A DNA stretch of 64,000 nt from Branchiostoma belcheri (lineage: Eukaryota > Chordata > Leptocardii > Amphioxiformes > Branchiostomatidae): the NCBI RefSeq assembly GCF_001625305.1, contig NW_017804231.1:138368-202367 (forward strand), in the 5' to 3' direction. Numbering within the stretch: the first letter of the stretch is position 1; every line of letters begins with the position of its first letter. Shown piece after piece: positions 25,001 to 38,851 of this stretch. A program made the translations under genes and the position numbers. The notes beneath the pieces were generated by a model. That model saw only the letters and a list, made by a program, of their open reading frames with translations. It did no database searches and was not told the DNA's origin.

Positions 25001-28000
25001 AAAAGCGAGGACATTGACAGCGTGCTCCCTCCGCCGGAAATGATTCAGCAGTGTGCCGAGGCTCTACATGACGAGATCAGGCAATTACAGGTCAGTATCA
25101 CACCATTTTTTAAAAATGTTGTTTGATTATGAATTTTGATATCTTGTACTGTTAACATTTCTGTTGAGGAAAAAAATTACAATAATTATTTGATTTCACA
25201 TTAATTTTTTTTAAATCTCTGATCTGGGACTGCCAGTAGAAGTTTCCTTCATTTTGTGTTTGTTCGTATTCAGGATGTGAACAACAGCCTGACTCGTGAT
25301 CTGGAGAACCGCGAAACAGAACTCCTGAAGTTGAAGCAGTGCAGTGCCAAGTATGAACACCAGGTGGAGCAACTAAACCAGGTCTGTATCTAAGCTACCT
25401 AATCAAAGTTACAGCAGCAATTTAATGAAATAAAGGTCAGAGGAAAAAATACTAGTAGATGACTCAAAAGGAGTTCTTAAACCATAATTACTTGGTTCCA
25501 TACATAAGATTTTTGGTGTACATAATTTGTTATTAGGAGACATGGTTAATGAAAACAAATTTTACTCTTTAGCGTCTATCAACCAAGGAGACCAAACTGT
25601 CTCAACTAACGACTGAGGAGGCAAAACTCCAAGAGCAGTTCAAGGAGCTAACAGACAATAACTCAGGTAGGTTTCACTGATACTTGGGGTTTTATGGGAT
25701 CTCTATATTTGATATTTTCTGATGGCCTGTCACTCCTGTCAGCGCGGGGTTCTTGTGACAGTCATAGTACCTGCTAAGGAGATTTTAATTTTTATGACAT
25801 TTTGACATGAGAAAAATTGTCTTGCAAACAGCATACAGTGAATTTAGAGTTATTTCCCCTCCTGTTCTTGATGCAGTGCTGACTGATGAGGTATCAGACC
25901 TCCGTGTGGTGCTGTCGTCAGCTGACCGTGAACTCAGCGACTCCAAGCAGAAAATGGAGGAACTGCAGGCCAAGTACAACTCTCAGTTGGCAGAGTTAGA
26001 ATCCAAGGTAATCTTCATTTCAAGATACATGTAGCAAGGGAAATCATATAGATTATCATAACTGCACAATCTTGAAGATTAAAAATGAATTTTAAGCATT
26101 TCACTGACATTATACATGTACTTTATAGTATTTATTTTCATGTTGATCTTTGAACATACCGGGTAACTTAAGTACTGCGCCAGGAAAGAAGTTCTTGAGT
26201 GACTTTGGGTCCTTTTAACTTGAGAAAGGTCAGAGATCTGACCAAAAGTTTGTCGATATTAGGCACTTCACTTATGTGTACAGTTGTATTGTTTCAATGT
26301 TACTCTTCACAGTGTTCTTTACTTTTTTCATACCTGAGTTTTTCCCCCATGATTTCCAGGTTGTTGGTCTGAGCGGAGAGCTGTCGACGACCCGTCAGGA
26401 CATGGACCATGTAGAGGAGGAGAAGATGCAGCTGCAGGACATGCTGGACAGTCTGCAGCAGGAGCTGCAGTTCCTCAAACATCAGCAGCAGGAGAAGGAG
26501 GCGCTGCTGCACCAGGAGAAGACCTGCAGTGCACAGCTGGAGAAAGAAAAACAGGTGAGACCTTTATAAATCAATGATAGCATTTTTTTTGCAATGCTCA
26601 GGTGGATGCATTTCTGGCTCTGGAATCTTGGGACTTTCCAAGCTTTCCAAACTTTCCTGTTTTTTTTTTAGATGACTTAGGGGTGGAAGCATTTTTGGCT
26701 TGGGAATTTTTGAACTTTTTTTTTGCTTCCACTTCCGCGATGTCTATTGAGTGGAAGCACTTTTGGCTTTGAAATTTTTTTGACTTTCGAAGCCTTTTTT
26801 TATTGTATTTTTTCTCTCCTCTTTTGGCCCAGAGGCATTTTTGACTGAACAAATTTTCTGCTTTACTCCAGTCCCTTGCAGAACAGCTGGAGGACCAGAG
26901 AGCAGAGAACAAAACCCTGCAGGCCAGGCTGGAGCAGGAGATGACAGAACAGGAGGAGCTGACCAGGGTCAACCAGGACCTGGCCACACTGAAGGCTCAG
27001 CACGAGGGACTGGTCACACAGTACCAGGACAAGCTGGCTGAACTGTGCCAGGTCAGCAAGGAACTGGAACAGGCCAAGGGGACTGTACAGACACTACAGA
27101 AGCGCCAAGCTGAGGATAAGGTAAAGGTCATTCATATGAATGTCTAAATCTGCTGAAGTGACCAATATATTTTTATTTATAGAGATTTACCACACATTGT
27201 GTAACAGGTGACTATCACCTTTTTCAAGATATCAACCCTGAGACCAGACTGTTGAAAACACACACTGGGAAGGGCCCCTATTCTTTTTGTGTGGTGGAAT
27301 TTTTAACGTGCTTGAGGTATGGCTGTCGTCAAACACAGGGCCTCTGTTTTTCGTCTTGTTCAAGAGGGTGGCACTAACCAAAGCTAGGTACTCATTTTCT
27401 CCCAAGTTGAGTGAAGAAATAGGTGTAAAGCATCTTGCCCAAAGGCACAACACTGGGTCAACAACCCTAACCACAAGACCACCTTGCCACCTGTGTTCTT
27501 CATCTTAGCCCCTTGTTTGCCCCCCTCCCCAGGAAGCCCTTTCCAACCTGATGTCCACAGCACAGGACCTGAGGCAGCAGGTACACGACAAGACCAGCCA
27601 GCTGGCCTCAGTCGAGTCTGAACTGGCTGAGCGCGTGCAGGCCATCCAGATGGCAGAGTCAGTCCGGGAGGAACACCTGCAGACCATCGCAGCACTGCAG
27701 CAGGAAACTACCGAGCTGCAGCTGCAGGTGGAGAGGGAGAAGAGCTCACAGGAGTGTGAGGTGGGACAGGGGTGTTCAGAACATGGGCAGTTTTACAGTG
27801 TATCTTGTCTCCAAAGCGTTAGAGATAACAAGAAATGATGTTGTCATTTGGGGTTGCAATGAAAATTGAGACTGATGCATGACAGAAGAAAAGAAAATCC
27901 AGTCTGATGGAGGATAGAGTGAAGTGCTTTCAAGCTTGGTGCGAGCATGTTTTTTTAAATAGAAAATGTTATGAGATTGGTGTGTTGTCCAAAGAGGTCT

Positions 28001-31000
28001 TACTTAGATTCAGCATTTCCTAACCTGTATCTGACCAGGTATATATCTATTATTACAGATCAGCATGTTGCGAGAGGACCTGTCCTACACTACAGAGCTG
28101 TATTCCCAGCTGACTGAAGAACTGGAGAAACAGAACCAGCACCTGGCTGCCTCTCAAACACAGACAGAAGAAGCCACCAGGAAAATGCTGGAGATACAAA
28201 ATCTGGTAAGCTTAGTTATTAAGTGCGTAGATTTAAGAAGACACTGTTTATTCTACTGGTAAAAAATGTCTAGCAACCATGATTTTTTTAACATTTTTAA
28301 TGTTATGTCATCAGCCATCTGAAATCTGCTTACAAACTTGGTCAAACAGAATTATAGTAACACAATCAATTTTTATGGTAATAACAGCTTTGGCTTTTTT
28401 TCTTATCTTTTAACAAAATGTTTCTGTATTTTCTTTTTCTCCAGCTTATTGACAAAGACAATGAGCTCAGAGACATGAAAAGACAATTTGAAGAGAAGCT
28501 ACGTGAAGTCGAGCAGCAGGCCATCATTGAGGTTTGTGTATCTTTCACCACTTAGTGTTGTCCTCCATATCAATGATCAAGAAAAAATTTAACTATGAAA
28601 TCATAGGATGACATTTTGGAAAGAAACTGATGTGAAAGTCAACCCTTCTCCAGTTACACAGGGATCAGTTGGCAGAAAATCATTAGAAAATTTTATTGAA
28701 TAGCAAAGTTCTTTATTCACAACCATTTGTTTTACATTTTTGTGTATGAGCCGATGTTTTGATGACCGTCTGTCATCTTCATCAGAGCTCCAGTGCACCG
28801 TTAAGAGTCATATTAGTCCTGATGAAGATGACAGACAATCATGGAAATGTCGGCTCATGTAGAACAAAAAAATGGTTGTGAATAAAAGAACTTGACTATT
28901 CAAACGTTCATCAACTGATGAAATTATTTACGGATAAGAAAATTTGATGTGTTCTTTATGGATGATGTCGTGTTCTCAGATCTCGCCGGAGACTCCTGAG
29001 CGGACAGAGCTGAAGGGTCTAATTGACCGACAGAACGAGGAACTGGACAAGCTGCGCGCTGACCAGGCCACAGTCATGGCACAACTTGACCAGTACGAGA
29101 CTGCTCGTAAGCTGAAGAATGAGGAAATCTGTGCTCTAAAGGTACAGTTTACACTAGCAAAACACCACGGCAGAACGTACTGCACCTGCGCAAAACCCTT
29201 ATTTTTCACGTTTTCATTGGATTTTTGGTGCTTGAAATTGACATTCTGTTGTTTGCTTTCTTGACATTTTTTAAACATTTTTTACAGACCGAAAAAGAAA
29301 ACTTGAAAGCAGAGAGAGACCTGCTGGCTACAACGCTGCAGGGACTCGAGTATAAACTGGAGGCCAACAGGGAAGAAGCAGAGCAGAGGTGGGTTTGTGG
29401 TACACAGATTTGAAAATCAGAATCAAAAGAAATATGAAACTATAAACTAAAAAGCGTCCAAAGTTCAGCCTAGGACAGCGGAGGAACAGATTTACAACAG
29501 CAGGTTTGCTTTTTTCCTGCAGGGATGCTTTGTACCAGTTTGAGGTGGACAACCTGAAAAGGAACATGGCCAGTCAGAAAACAGCTCTGGATGAAGCTAT
29601 TAAGACAAAGGTAAGATCACACAAACTCCTTCAAGTCATAGAATAATAGCTGTATCTTTTCGTATTAAACGACTTGCACACAATTGTGATTGCTGATGTA
29701 TTTTTGTTATTTTCCTTACGTTACAGGATGAGTCAGTTCAGCTTACAATGCAGCTGCAGCAAGAGTGAGTCAATGTTGATTTCACCGTTCACTGTAGCAG
29801 ACTTAACAGCAAATGATCTCAGTAGTGTTCCTGGGTTGTATTTTTGTGCTTATGTCAAGAGCCTATTTCAGAAATGTATAATTTTCTCATTTCTGTAGCC
29901 TATTTGCAAACATTAATGTTATGTGGGGCACTTTGCCTTTTTTGTTGTTACATTGTTCCTCCTTATTGTATTCCACTCCCTGCAGCCTTGATGACTTTAA
30001 GGAACAACAGACCAAACTGGATGAGAGTACTGCAATGATGGCAGAAGAACTAGTCAGGTAGGTGGAGACAATACAAAACATAACTGTAAAATACATAAAC
30101 ATCCAGGTAATAATGAGATACACAAGACTGTAAAATTGTATGATTTGGTATTGGCAAAATGTATTTTCAGCTGATTAAAGTAATCATACTTGTCCATTTT
30201 TAAGTACAATTGTCTCTCCATGCTGTAGGTTACAGTCCCTAGAGGCAAAACATTTTGAAGAAAAGGAGACTCTCAGATCATGTTTGGAAGAGACTATGGA
30301 GGAAAAGACCAGGATTGGCAAGGTGAGTCTTTTATTTTTCTATTTTATAACATTTGGATCATTCAGTTAGCAAGCTTCGCAGTGACTATTCCATATAATT
30401 CACATGCAATTATAAAAAAAGTGATGTTTCTTGTATTGGTGGATTTACTTTATTCATTTTGTCACATCTTTCTGTAGGAGTTGAAGAAAATTGAAGCGAA
30501 ATGTGAACAACTGTCGATGGAGAACACCAAACTTGTGGGTCATCAGAACCATAACCAGAAAATCCAGCTCCACGTGGCCATCAAGAAGGAAAACAATGAA
30601 CTAAAGGATGTGAGTATGCTTAGATAACATAGAATCATTGAGTACTGTAATTCACGTTATGTTCACAGGAGCAGAAGTTCACAGTCTGAGAAAAAGTGAG
30701 ACAGTGGCCATGGTGGCCAAAGGTGCAGGAAAAAGAAAGTTGGTAAATTATTTGTTAACGCTAATGATAAGTTCACGGTACAGAAGTAAGTATGAAAAGG
30801 CATACACAAAAGTACAGTGAAAAAATCAGTAATTACAGTCATGTTCTGATCAAATTCACTGAACATTGTCCAGGATCCCTACGGTACTAAGACTGAGTGT
30901 TACCCGCTTGCCCAATGCACAACAAAGGTTTCATATAGGTCATTATCAGAAAAGATTGGAAAGATTAGCTGCAAAAAAAAACAACACTTTGCCAATACAG

Positions 31001-31251
31001 ACCTGGTGCCAACACACTCCCAAGCCAGCCTTGCCTACAATGAGTTAGTTTAAACATCTTCCCAACAATGAGTCTGTAAAATGTTTGATCAGGAAATCGC
31101 CAAGCTGCGAAAGCAACTGTGGCAGAAGAACAACCAGCTGAGCCAGCGGGAAGCTGATGCCGGCAGGTCCAGACACAAGTCAGCCGACGCCGGCACCCAG
31201 GGCCGCAACAAGGAGAACCACCACCTGGGACCACAGAACGTCATCGTATGA
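16018..31251 (+). CDS. KIF15: Kinesin-12 motor KIF15
   Basis: Plus-end microtubule motor that supports bipolar spindles alongside kinesin-5. Thirty-four coding exons give about 1409 residues (human 1388): 16018-16033, 16423-16444, 16795-16972, 17287-17363, 17645-17682, 17882-17982, 18130-18309, 18487-18588, 18725-18832, 19155-19280, 19471-19529, 22197-22381, 22536-22621, 22927-23106, 23390-23576, 23926-24059, 24397-24576, 24905-25090, 25274-25381, 25573-25666, 25877-26007, 26360-26554, 26872-27120, 27533-27760, 28059-28205, 28445-28531, 28980-29141, 29288-29388, 29523-29610, 29727-29764, 29986-30057, 30229-30322, 30478-30609, 31093-31251. Motor marks: P-loop GQTGSGKT (about residue 99), switch I NRESSRSH, switch [12 protein letters not shown], then [12 protein letters not shown] at the neck. 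A long coiled coil follows, with KIF15-specific blocks [18 protein letters not shown] and [12 protein letters not shown]. All phases agree. The intron at 19530-22196 hosts another gene. Confidence 0.96.
16675..16724. repeat. Perfect 17-bp inverted repeat (hairpin)
   Basis: TTTTATGAATTTCTATG at 16675-16691 and its exact complement at 16708-16724 around a 16-base loop, in an early KIF15 intron. GCAGGAAGC and GTGCTTCCTG on either side suggest a longer decayed inverted repeat. Confidence 0.7.
19563..19568 (-). terminator. Polyadenylation signal of the nested EEP gene
   Basis: AATAAA on the minus strand, about 50 bp past the stop codon of the nested gene and still within the KIF15 intron. Confidence 0.55.
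19619..20653 (-). CDS. EEP-fold (endonuclease/exonuclease/phosphatase-like) protein, nested in KIF15
   Basis: Uninterrupted 344-codon frame lying wholly in the KIF15 intron 19530-22196, on the opposite strand. The sequence has the marks of the Mg-dependent EEP superfamily (APE1, DNase I, sphingomyelinase type): VFVQE with the metal-binding Glu near residue 101, SWHGP (195-199), GGDFN (234-238) with the catalytic Asp/Asn pair, and a C-terminal DHRPIF (315-320) with the Asp-His pair. An N-terminal tail of about 55 residues is Lys-rich and a basic tail ends the protein. The substrate is not predictable; I do not recognise a vertebrate orthologue. An in-frame stop 33 bases upstream fixes the start near [10 protein letters not shown]. 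The 5' leader appears spliced (donor after 21029, acceptor before 20727). An ATG right after the acceptor opens an overlapping 66-codon frame ([10 protein letters not shown]), possibly regulatory. Confidence 0.7.
   Translation of the reverse strand: MALQPNPAYQAEHVLPKVLVPKATKGSKKKAGESSEDVVRELNEALMQTSITEHGRHPYRYGIASVNFKGDTKGAGNANLRKLLLSQLQGQTHVSIVFVQECPWADATTQLQLGKKFSYKGVVNEAGILWDSELFDVERLDSYRIIGDKYPNLMQHRGRTCICKFTPKPVPEQHTASSNIALERTANVSDFIAISWHGPHKCIDAEKQLIFRDLLNFVQTLAEGRNGQTACIIGGDFNFSIDKAHGNMDSFPGLTVAASYGSETIDYFIFTSDLINVLHAQQLSLNYDTGSVYTTQDRDRARAEACKTASNKIIDHRPIFAVLDLGSPSPFSSPRKSKATQNSR
20728..21028 (-). other. Probable 5'-UTR intron of the nested EEP gene
   Basis: On the minus strand ATTCAAGCAG is followed by GTATGT at 21028, and TTGTTTACAG precedes 20727. 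This makes a 301-base intron just before the leader of the EEP coding frame. The upstream exon reads [17 protein letters not shown] in one frame, but that frame stops soon after the junction, so I treat it as untranslated. Confidence 0.4.
21030..22196. other. Rest of the KIF15 intron, upstream of the nested gene
   Basis: AT-rich DNA with no exon recognised on either strand. It should contain the promoter of the minus-strand EEP gene, but I see no clear core element. Confidence 0.5.
24191..24336. mobile_element. CTGTAAATCAC-type MITE, copy 2
   Basis: Starts ACTGTAATTCACTGTAGG and contains AGTCTCAGAAAAATGGACAT and GTTTGCAGTGGCGGCAGGTG. These align with the copies at 12159, 30641 and 38385. The right end is decayed. 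It lies just before the KIF15 exon at 24397. Confidence 0.6.
26600..26850. repeat. Short diverged tandem repeat in a KIF15 intron
   Basis: Three or four units of roughly 65-85 bp built on GTGGAAGCATTTTTGGCTT followed by a T-rich run. Each is diverged. They sit directly before the acceptor of the exon at 26872. Confidence 0.5.
27229..27500 (-). mobile_element. tRNA-derived SINE, copy 1 (decayed)
   Basis: Read on the minus strand it has a shortened tRNA-like head (TGGTCTTGTGGTTAGGG) followed by GTTGTGCCTTTGGGCAAG, the conserved body word shared with the copies at 45190 and 47905. It lies in a KIF15 intron just before the exon at 27533. Confidence 0.6.
28696..28903. mobile_element. Fold-back element A in a KIF15 intron
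   Basis: Arms 28696-28785 and 28819-28903 are imperfect reverse complements. Read toward the outside, each arm carries CTGATGAAGATGACAGAC, then a GTCGGCTCAT-like word and AATAAA. The left arm (minus strand) contains GACGGTCATCAAAACATC, shared with the element at 42892. The pattern CTGATGA, short hairpin, GAAA in the right arm resembles the core of a hammerhead ribozyme; see findings. Confidence 0.65.
30641..30839. mobile_element. CTGTAAATCAC-type MITE, copy 3
   Basis: Begins AGTACTGTAATTCACG and ends CAGTAATTACAGT, an imperfect inverted repeat. The interior has TTCACAGTCTGAGAAAAAG and AAAGAAAGTTGGTAAATTAT as in its relatives. Lies in the KIF15 intron after the exon ending at 30609. Confidence 0.6.
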
Positions 31252-32611
31252 CAGACAGACTTCTGGTACAACCCCTACAGTCCATGTCTGTAACTAACAA
31301 CACCTCTCACTGGCTTGTATTTCGATGACCTTCTACTTCAAGAACATTTTGTATATATTGATTCTGTCTCTGTTGTCACCATGTGTCTGTATTTGGTGGC
31401 ACTTATCCAATTAGAAATTAGATCATGTCCTGTCTCCAAAGTCTAATTTGTGCCACACTCTGAGAAAGGTCTTTCTTTGCAAATGTACATTTTGTTGTAC
31501 GCTAATCTATAAGGTGTAAGAAATGCTTGATGTTTCTGTATTAATGAAGATAGTGGTAGACAGTAATGGCAGATTGCGATTCATACAAGGTATGTTTGAC
31601 TATTGATGAAGACACTTTGTAACTACATTGTATATGACTGGTGTGGGTACACAACTTACAAGTTCATGAATGGAAAATTACTTATGACTTTTAGCTGAAC
31701 CATAATTGGTTCAAGTCCACAAAACACAGCCTTGGATCATTTCCTCCATGAATTGAGGTTGGCCTCACTTGAAAATGTACTTTGAAATTCAGAATAATAC
31801 TCTTCAGCATGTCGCTCATCATCATACCACTAACTGTTCTGTCTTTTTATTTACACACACTTGTGATATGTCTTGTTCTAAATTTTTTATCCTATCAATT
31901 TTCGCTCAAATCTCTCTCAGGAATATCAGACATTATCATCTCTCAATGAATTTTAATGTTAACTTAAAGGTTAATGTGCTGGTTTTCAAAAAAGAGTGGC
32001 AATGGTGCTTACTATGTACACTTTACCATTTCAAAAATTACTCCTTTTATGAACAGGATCCAGACATGTTATTTCATAGATTAGTTGGTCACTGTAATTT
32101 TTATAGGTCAGTCAGGTTAGTTTGTCTTCTAAGCAAAGAATAAATAATATGATTCTGGATGTCTTAACTTGTTTTAGATTTCCATTACTCATTGATGTTA
32201 GTGTTTAGATATGAATGTTTGTGAATGTCACAATTTTGTAAGCAATAAATGATAGGTATTTCTATAATTCCTTTTCCTTGTTTTTTTATGTTGTTGGTGC
32301 CAAGTTCCTGAAAAATGTCATGTGGATTTTAACTGTTTCAACTGTTAACTCTTTGTTATCACCATGCTACAGCATTTAGTGTCACAAATATGGAGACACA
32401 AACTGTTCATTGGTCAAAGTGGTCAACAGCCGACATCACTCAAAAAACTGATAACTTCTTTATTCAAAGCCAATCGTTGGAATGTCTCAGTTCTGTGCAA
32501 TCTTACAAACAAACTAAAATTGACCCCACCAAACTCATTTACCATTTACAACTTTCTCAAATCATTCTAATATACAGTATAGACTTGACAACAGATATGC
32601 TTCTGACAAAT
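31252..32611. other. Convergent 3' UTRs of KIF15 and TEX9
   Basis: No gene recognised. KIF15 polyadenylation candidates are AATAAA at 32139-32144 and 32244-32249. A TEX9 candidate is TTTATT at 32459-32464 (minus-strand AATAAA). The two transcripts end within a few hundred bases of each other. Confidence 0.6.
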
Positions 32612-36162
<3,551 letters not shown>

Positions 36163-36663
36163 CTGAAGCCAGCAGCAAAATAATTTGTACGGATGTCAAA
36201 ATATACCGGTATGTCCTTAGAGATTCATTCCCTTGGAAACACCCCCCCCCTCCTCGACACACACAAACAGAATCTTGAACGAAAATATCCACAACATCGC
36301 TATAATATAATCATTTTTGATCGAATTACGGAAATAAACATGTGCATGTTACCTTTCACAAGCAGGAATGGTCACCTGGATCGGGAAAATGTGAAATTTT
36401 AGGAGGAAAACACAAACAACTTTGAAGGTCCTGAAGAATCCCGCTCAGGTCAAAGGTTGTTCAAACACACCGGTACGCAGGTGCGAATATTACATTTCAT
36501 TCGAAGGTAACAATACATTGGTATTTTTTATTTCCAGTATTGTCCAAATTTTACAAAGATTAATCCATAAATAGTAGAAATAATCAACCAATATATTTTA
36601 CATAGGATAGCTAAAGAATTTGGAGAGCAGAATTAAAAGTTCGTAAAATTTCAAACCCCTTAC

Positions 36664-36720
36664 CTTTATCCAGTAGAAGTGGTACAGTCTGTCCTGCAAT
36701 CAGGTCGGGTGCGGTTTGTT
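36664..36720 (-). other. Probable untranslated first exon of TEX9
   Basis: On the minus strand GGATAAAG is followed by the donor GTAAGG at 36663. The exon containing the TEX9 start begins exactly at its ATG after GGCTTCAG, so an upstream untranslated exon is required. This is the nearest good donor. The 5' limit is approximate. Confidence 0.5.
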
Positions 36721-36898
36721 ATTGTTTCTCAGAATGACACAAAGGTGCGCGTCGGCAGGTGATACAGGTGAAGCCCGTGCAGCTACAGGTACGCAGGTAA
36801 CAGGTGCGCGGCTACAACCACGGGCACTCGGCTCCTGAGGATGCACACGACACGCGCCTTACGGGATAACAGATCTTGGAGCTGAGATGGAGCACAAG
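36721..36898. promoter_or_regulatory. Probable divergent promoter of TEX9 and the NWD-like gene
   Basis: This is the only GC- and CpG-rich patch between the two genes, with repeated CAGGTGCGC-type words. It lies between the TEX9 leader exon and a plus-strand donor (AGCACAAG then GTAACA at 36899) that could splice to the acceptor before 38732. The position and directionality are inferred. Confidence 0.45.
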
Positions 36899-38731
36899 GT
36901 AACACGTTAATCATCCAGATATCAAAATAATCACAGCAATGAGAGGTAGCAGAAAATCATGTACTGGTTATGCTATTCCCTCGAAGCTCGAATGTATCGA
37001 AAAATAAGAGAATGATAAAATTTCTTTTCACGTCACTTATAGTATAAAGGTGCCGTTCCTCGTAAATATCTTGCGTAAAAGCCTGCGGCAGGTCGGCGTG
37101 CCTGGATCACAGTCGCTTTACGTAAGACGCGGAGATGAAAGGACCACTCCGCGTACACTCGTGTGTTGGATGTGGTGTTTCTTGTCGTGAGCAGGAAAGG
37201 GCAATAGAATTGAATTCCTTTGTTGGGGATAGGGTTTGCTATAGCCGCCAGTGTCTTTCCAATATTGCACAGATATGATCACATGTTTTGAAAGCTATAG
37301 AACCGTTAGATCAAAGACAATGTCCTTGGTTACATCAAGGACATTGATATAATGTGGTTGGTTACATGCAATAAACCGTGCTGTCTTGGACCATATTTAT
37401 ATAATAATCATTGTGTTTTATAGCAGGGTATTCACCCTTTCCAGTTCTTATCATATCCCTAAAAGAGCCATGATTGACAACAGGTTCTTCTCCAAGCAGA
37501 TGTTGGGTATGCTGTTGTGTAGGTTTATTGACATGGTATCTGTCTATGGTACAGGGGTGTTGTTGTTGTTGTTATCACGACTTGACATCATTTCACTTGC
37601 TTCTGATTGAAACCAATTCTTGCCAATTGAATATGATTCTTCTAAGAAACAATTCTAGGCTGCCATTAACTAACCAGGATAAACATGCACTGATTGGTAT
37701 AGTGTGTCATGGTACAACTGTGCAGGCTTGTATCAGTATTTACACCTAATAGCTTGTACCATGTCCATTACCAAGAAAAACAATGAGTTTCATATATTGA
37801 TTTTAGTTCAGTAGGTTCCTGCATATTGATCAGAAACTAAGGATCTTTTCTATCCTAAACAACATTGTCTAAATACAGTACCGTACAGTCCATTGTGATA
37901 ATGTGGTCTAGACATAACGTTAACATGTGCAACTTATGATAACACTTTTTTGTACCTTGTTGTTGTCAAACATGAGAAGGTTCAAACCTTGGCCCTCTGC
38001 CATGTCTGGCAAGGGGGAAATCCACTAATTATCTAGAGGGAAGACAACTTTGAATATTTATCTCCCATGTTTTCACTTCGCCCAAACATAAAGATTCCTG
38101 ACAGGTTTTGTTGTATAGTGTTACTCTTTCTTCGCGTTTTATGTTTTATTTTCTTTAACAAATCCCTTTTCACAAAGCCCATTAGTAGTCCAACCCCAAG
38201 TCATGCCCATCCAAGCATGGTAGAAGTAATTTAGTAGAAGTGCAACGTTAGTGGATAGTCGTGACAAGAAATGTTATGAGGCAAACATCAAAACCCTCAG
38301 ATGCAATCACATTGTCTTGTGCTGACGAAGTTCTGCCCTAGTTGCTATGTCCCATCTAGTATTGCTGTTGTAAATAAGTTTTAAAGTACTGTAAATCACT
38401 TTATGTTCGCAGTAGCAAAAGTTAGCTGTCTGAGAAAAATGAACATGTTTGAACAGAACTATACGTTTGCAGTGGTGGCAGGTGCAGCGAAAGTTCGGCA
38501 AATTATTTCTTCAGGATAATGATAAGTTAGTTAAGAATACCGCTAAAAGTACCTCTAAAAATTGTGATTTACAGTACTTCAATCTGAGCCTACAGTAGGC
38601 CTATTTACCTTCAACTTCTCTGTGGGAACAGTACAAGCTGTACAGTATGCCTATCTTTTCTTGTATTGTCTCTTGGTTAAACCCATGTAATGCGATCAGT
38701 ATATTCACTAAGTGCCTTTTTTAACCCCCAG
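36899..38731 (+). other. Probable 5'-UTR intron of the NWD-like gene
   Basis: AT-rich and without a recognised exon, running from a donor at 36899 to an acceptor (CCCCAG) ending at 38731. It contains an intact MITE at 38385-38578. Some moderately CpG-rich sequence continues to about 37150. Confidence 0.45.
38385..38578. mobile_element. CTGTAAATCAC-type MITE, copy 4 (most intact)
   Basis: Starts AGTACTGTAAATCAC and ends GTGATTTACAGTACT, a perfect inverted repeat. If TA is the target-site duplication, the ends are CTGTAAATCAC, as expected for a Tc1/mariner-type non-autonomous element. Its 194 bp have no coding capacity. It is the reference for the copies at 12159, 24191 and 30641. Confidence 0.75.
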
Positions 38732-38851
38732 GTGTAGTCACCAATTCTCCCAGAAGGACTTCAGTACAGATCTTCACTGCTATTGGATCAGGACTTGAGA
38801 AGATTTGTGGGTGAGGAGAGTAGAGGAAGGCCAGCCCGTGAAGACAATGCC

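Noticed and set aside
26598..26987. 129-codon minus-strand frame
   Set aside because: Partly a low-complexity Lys-rich translation of T-rich intron repeats and partly antisense to a KIF15 exon.
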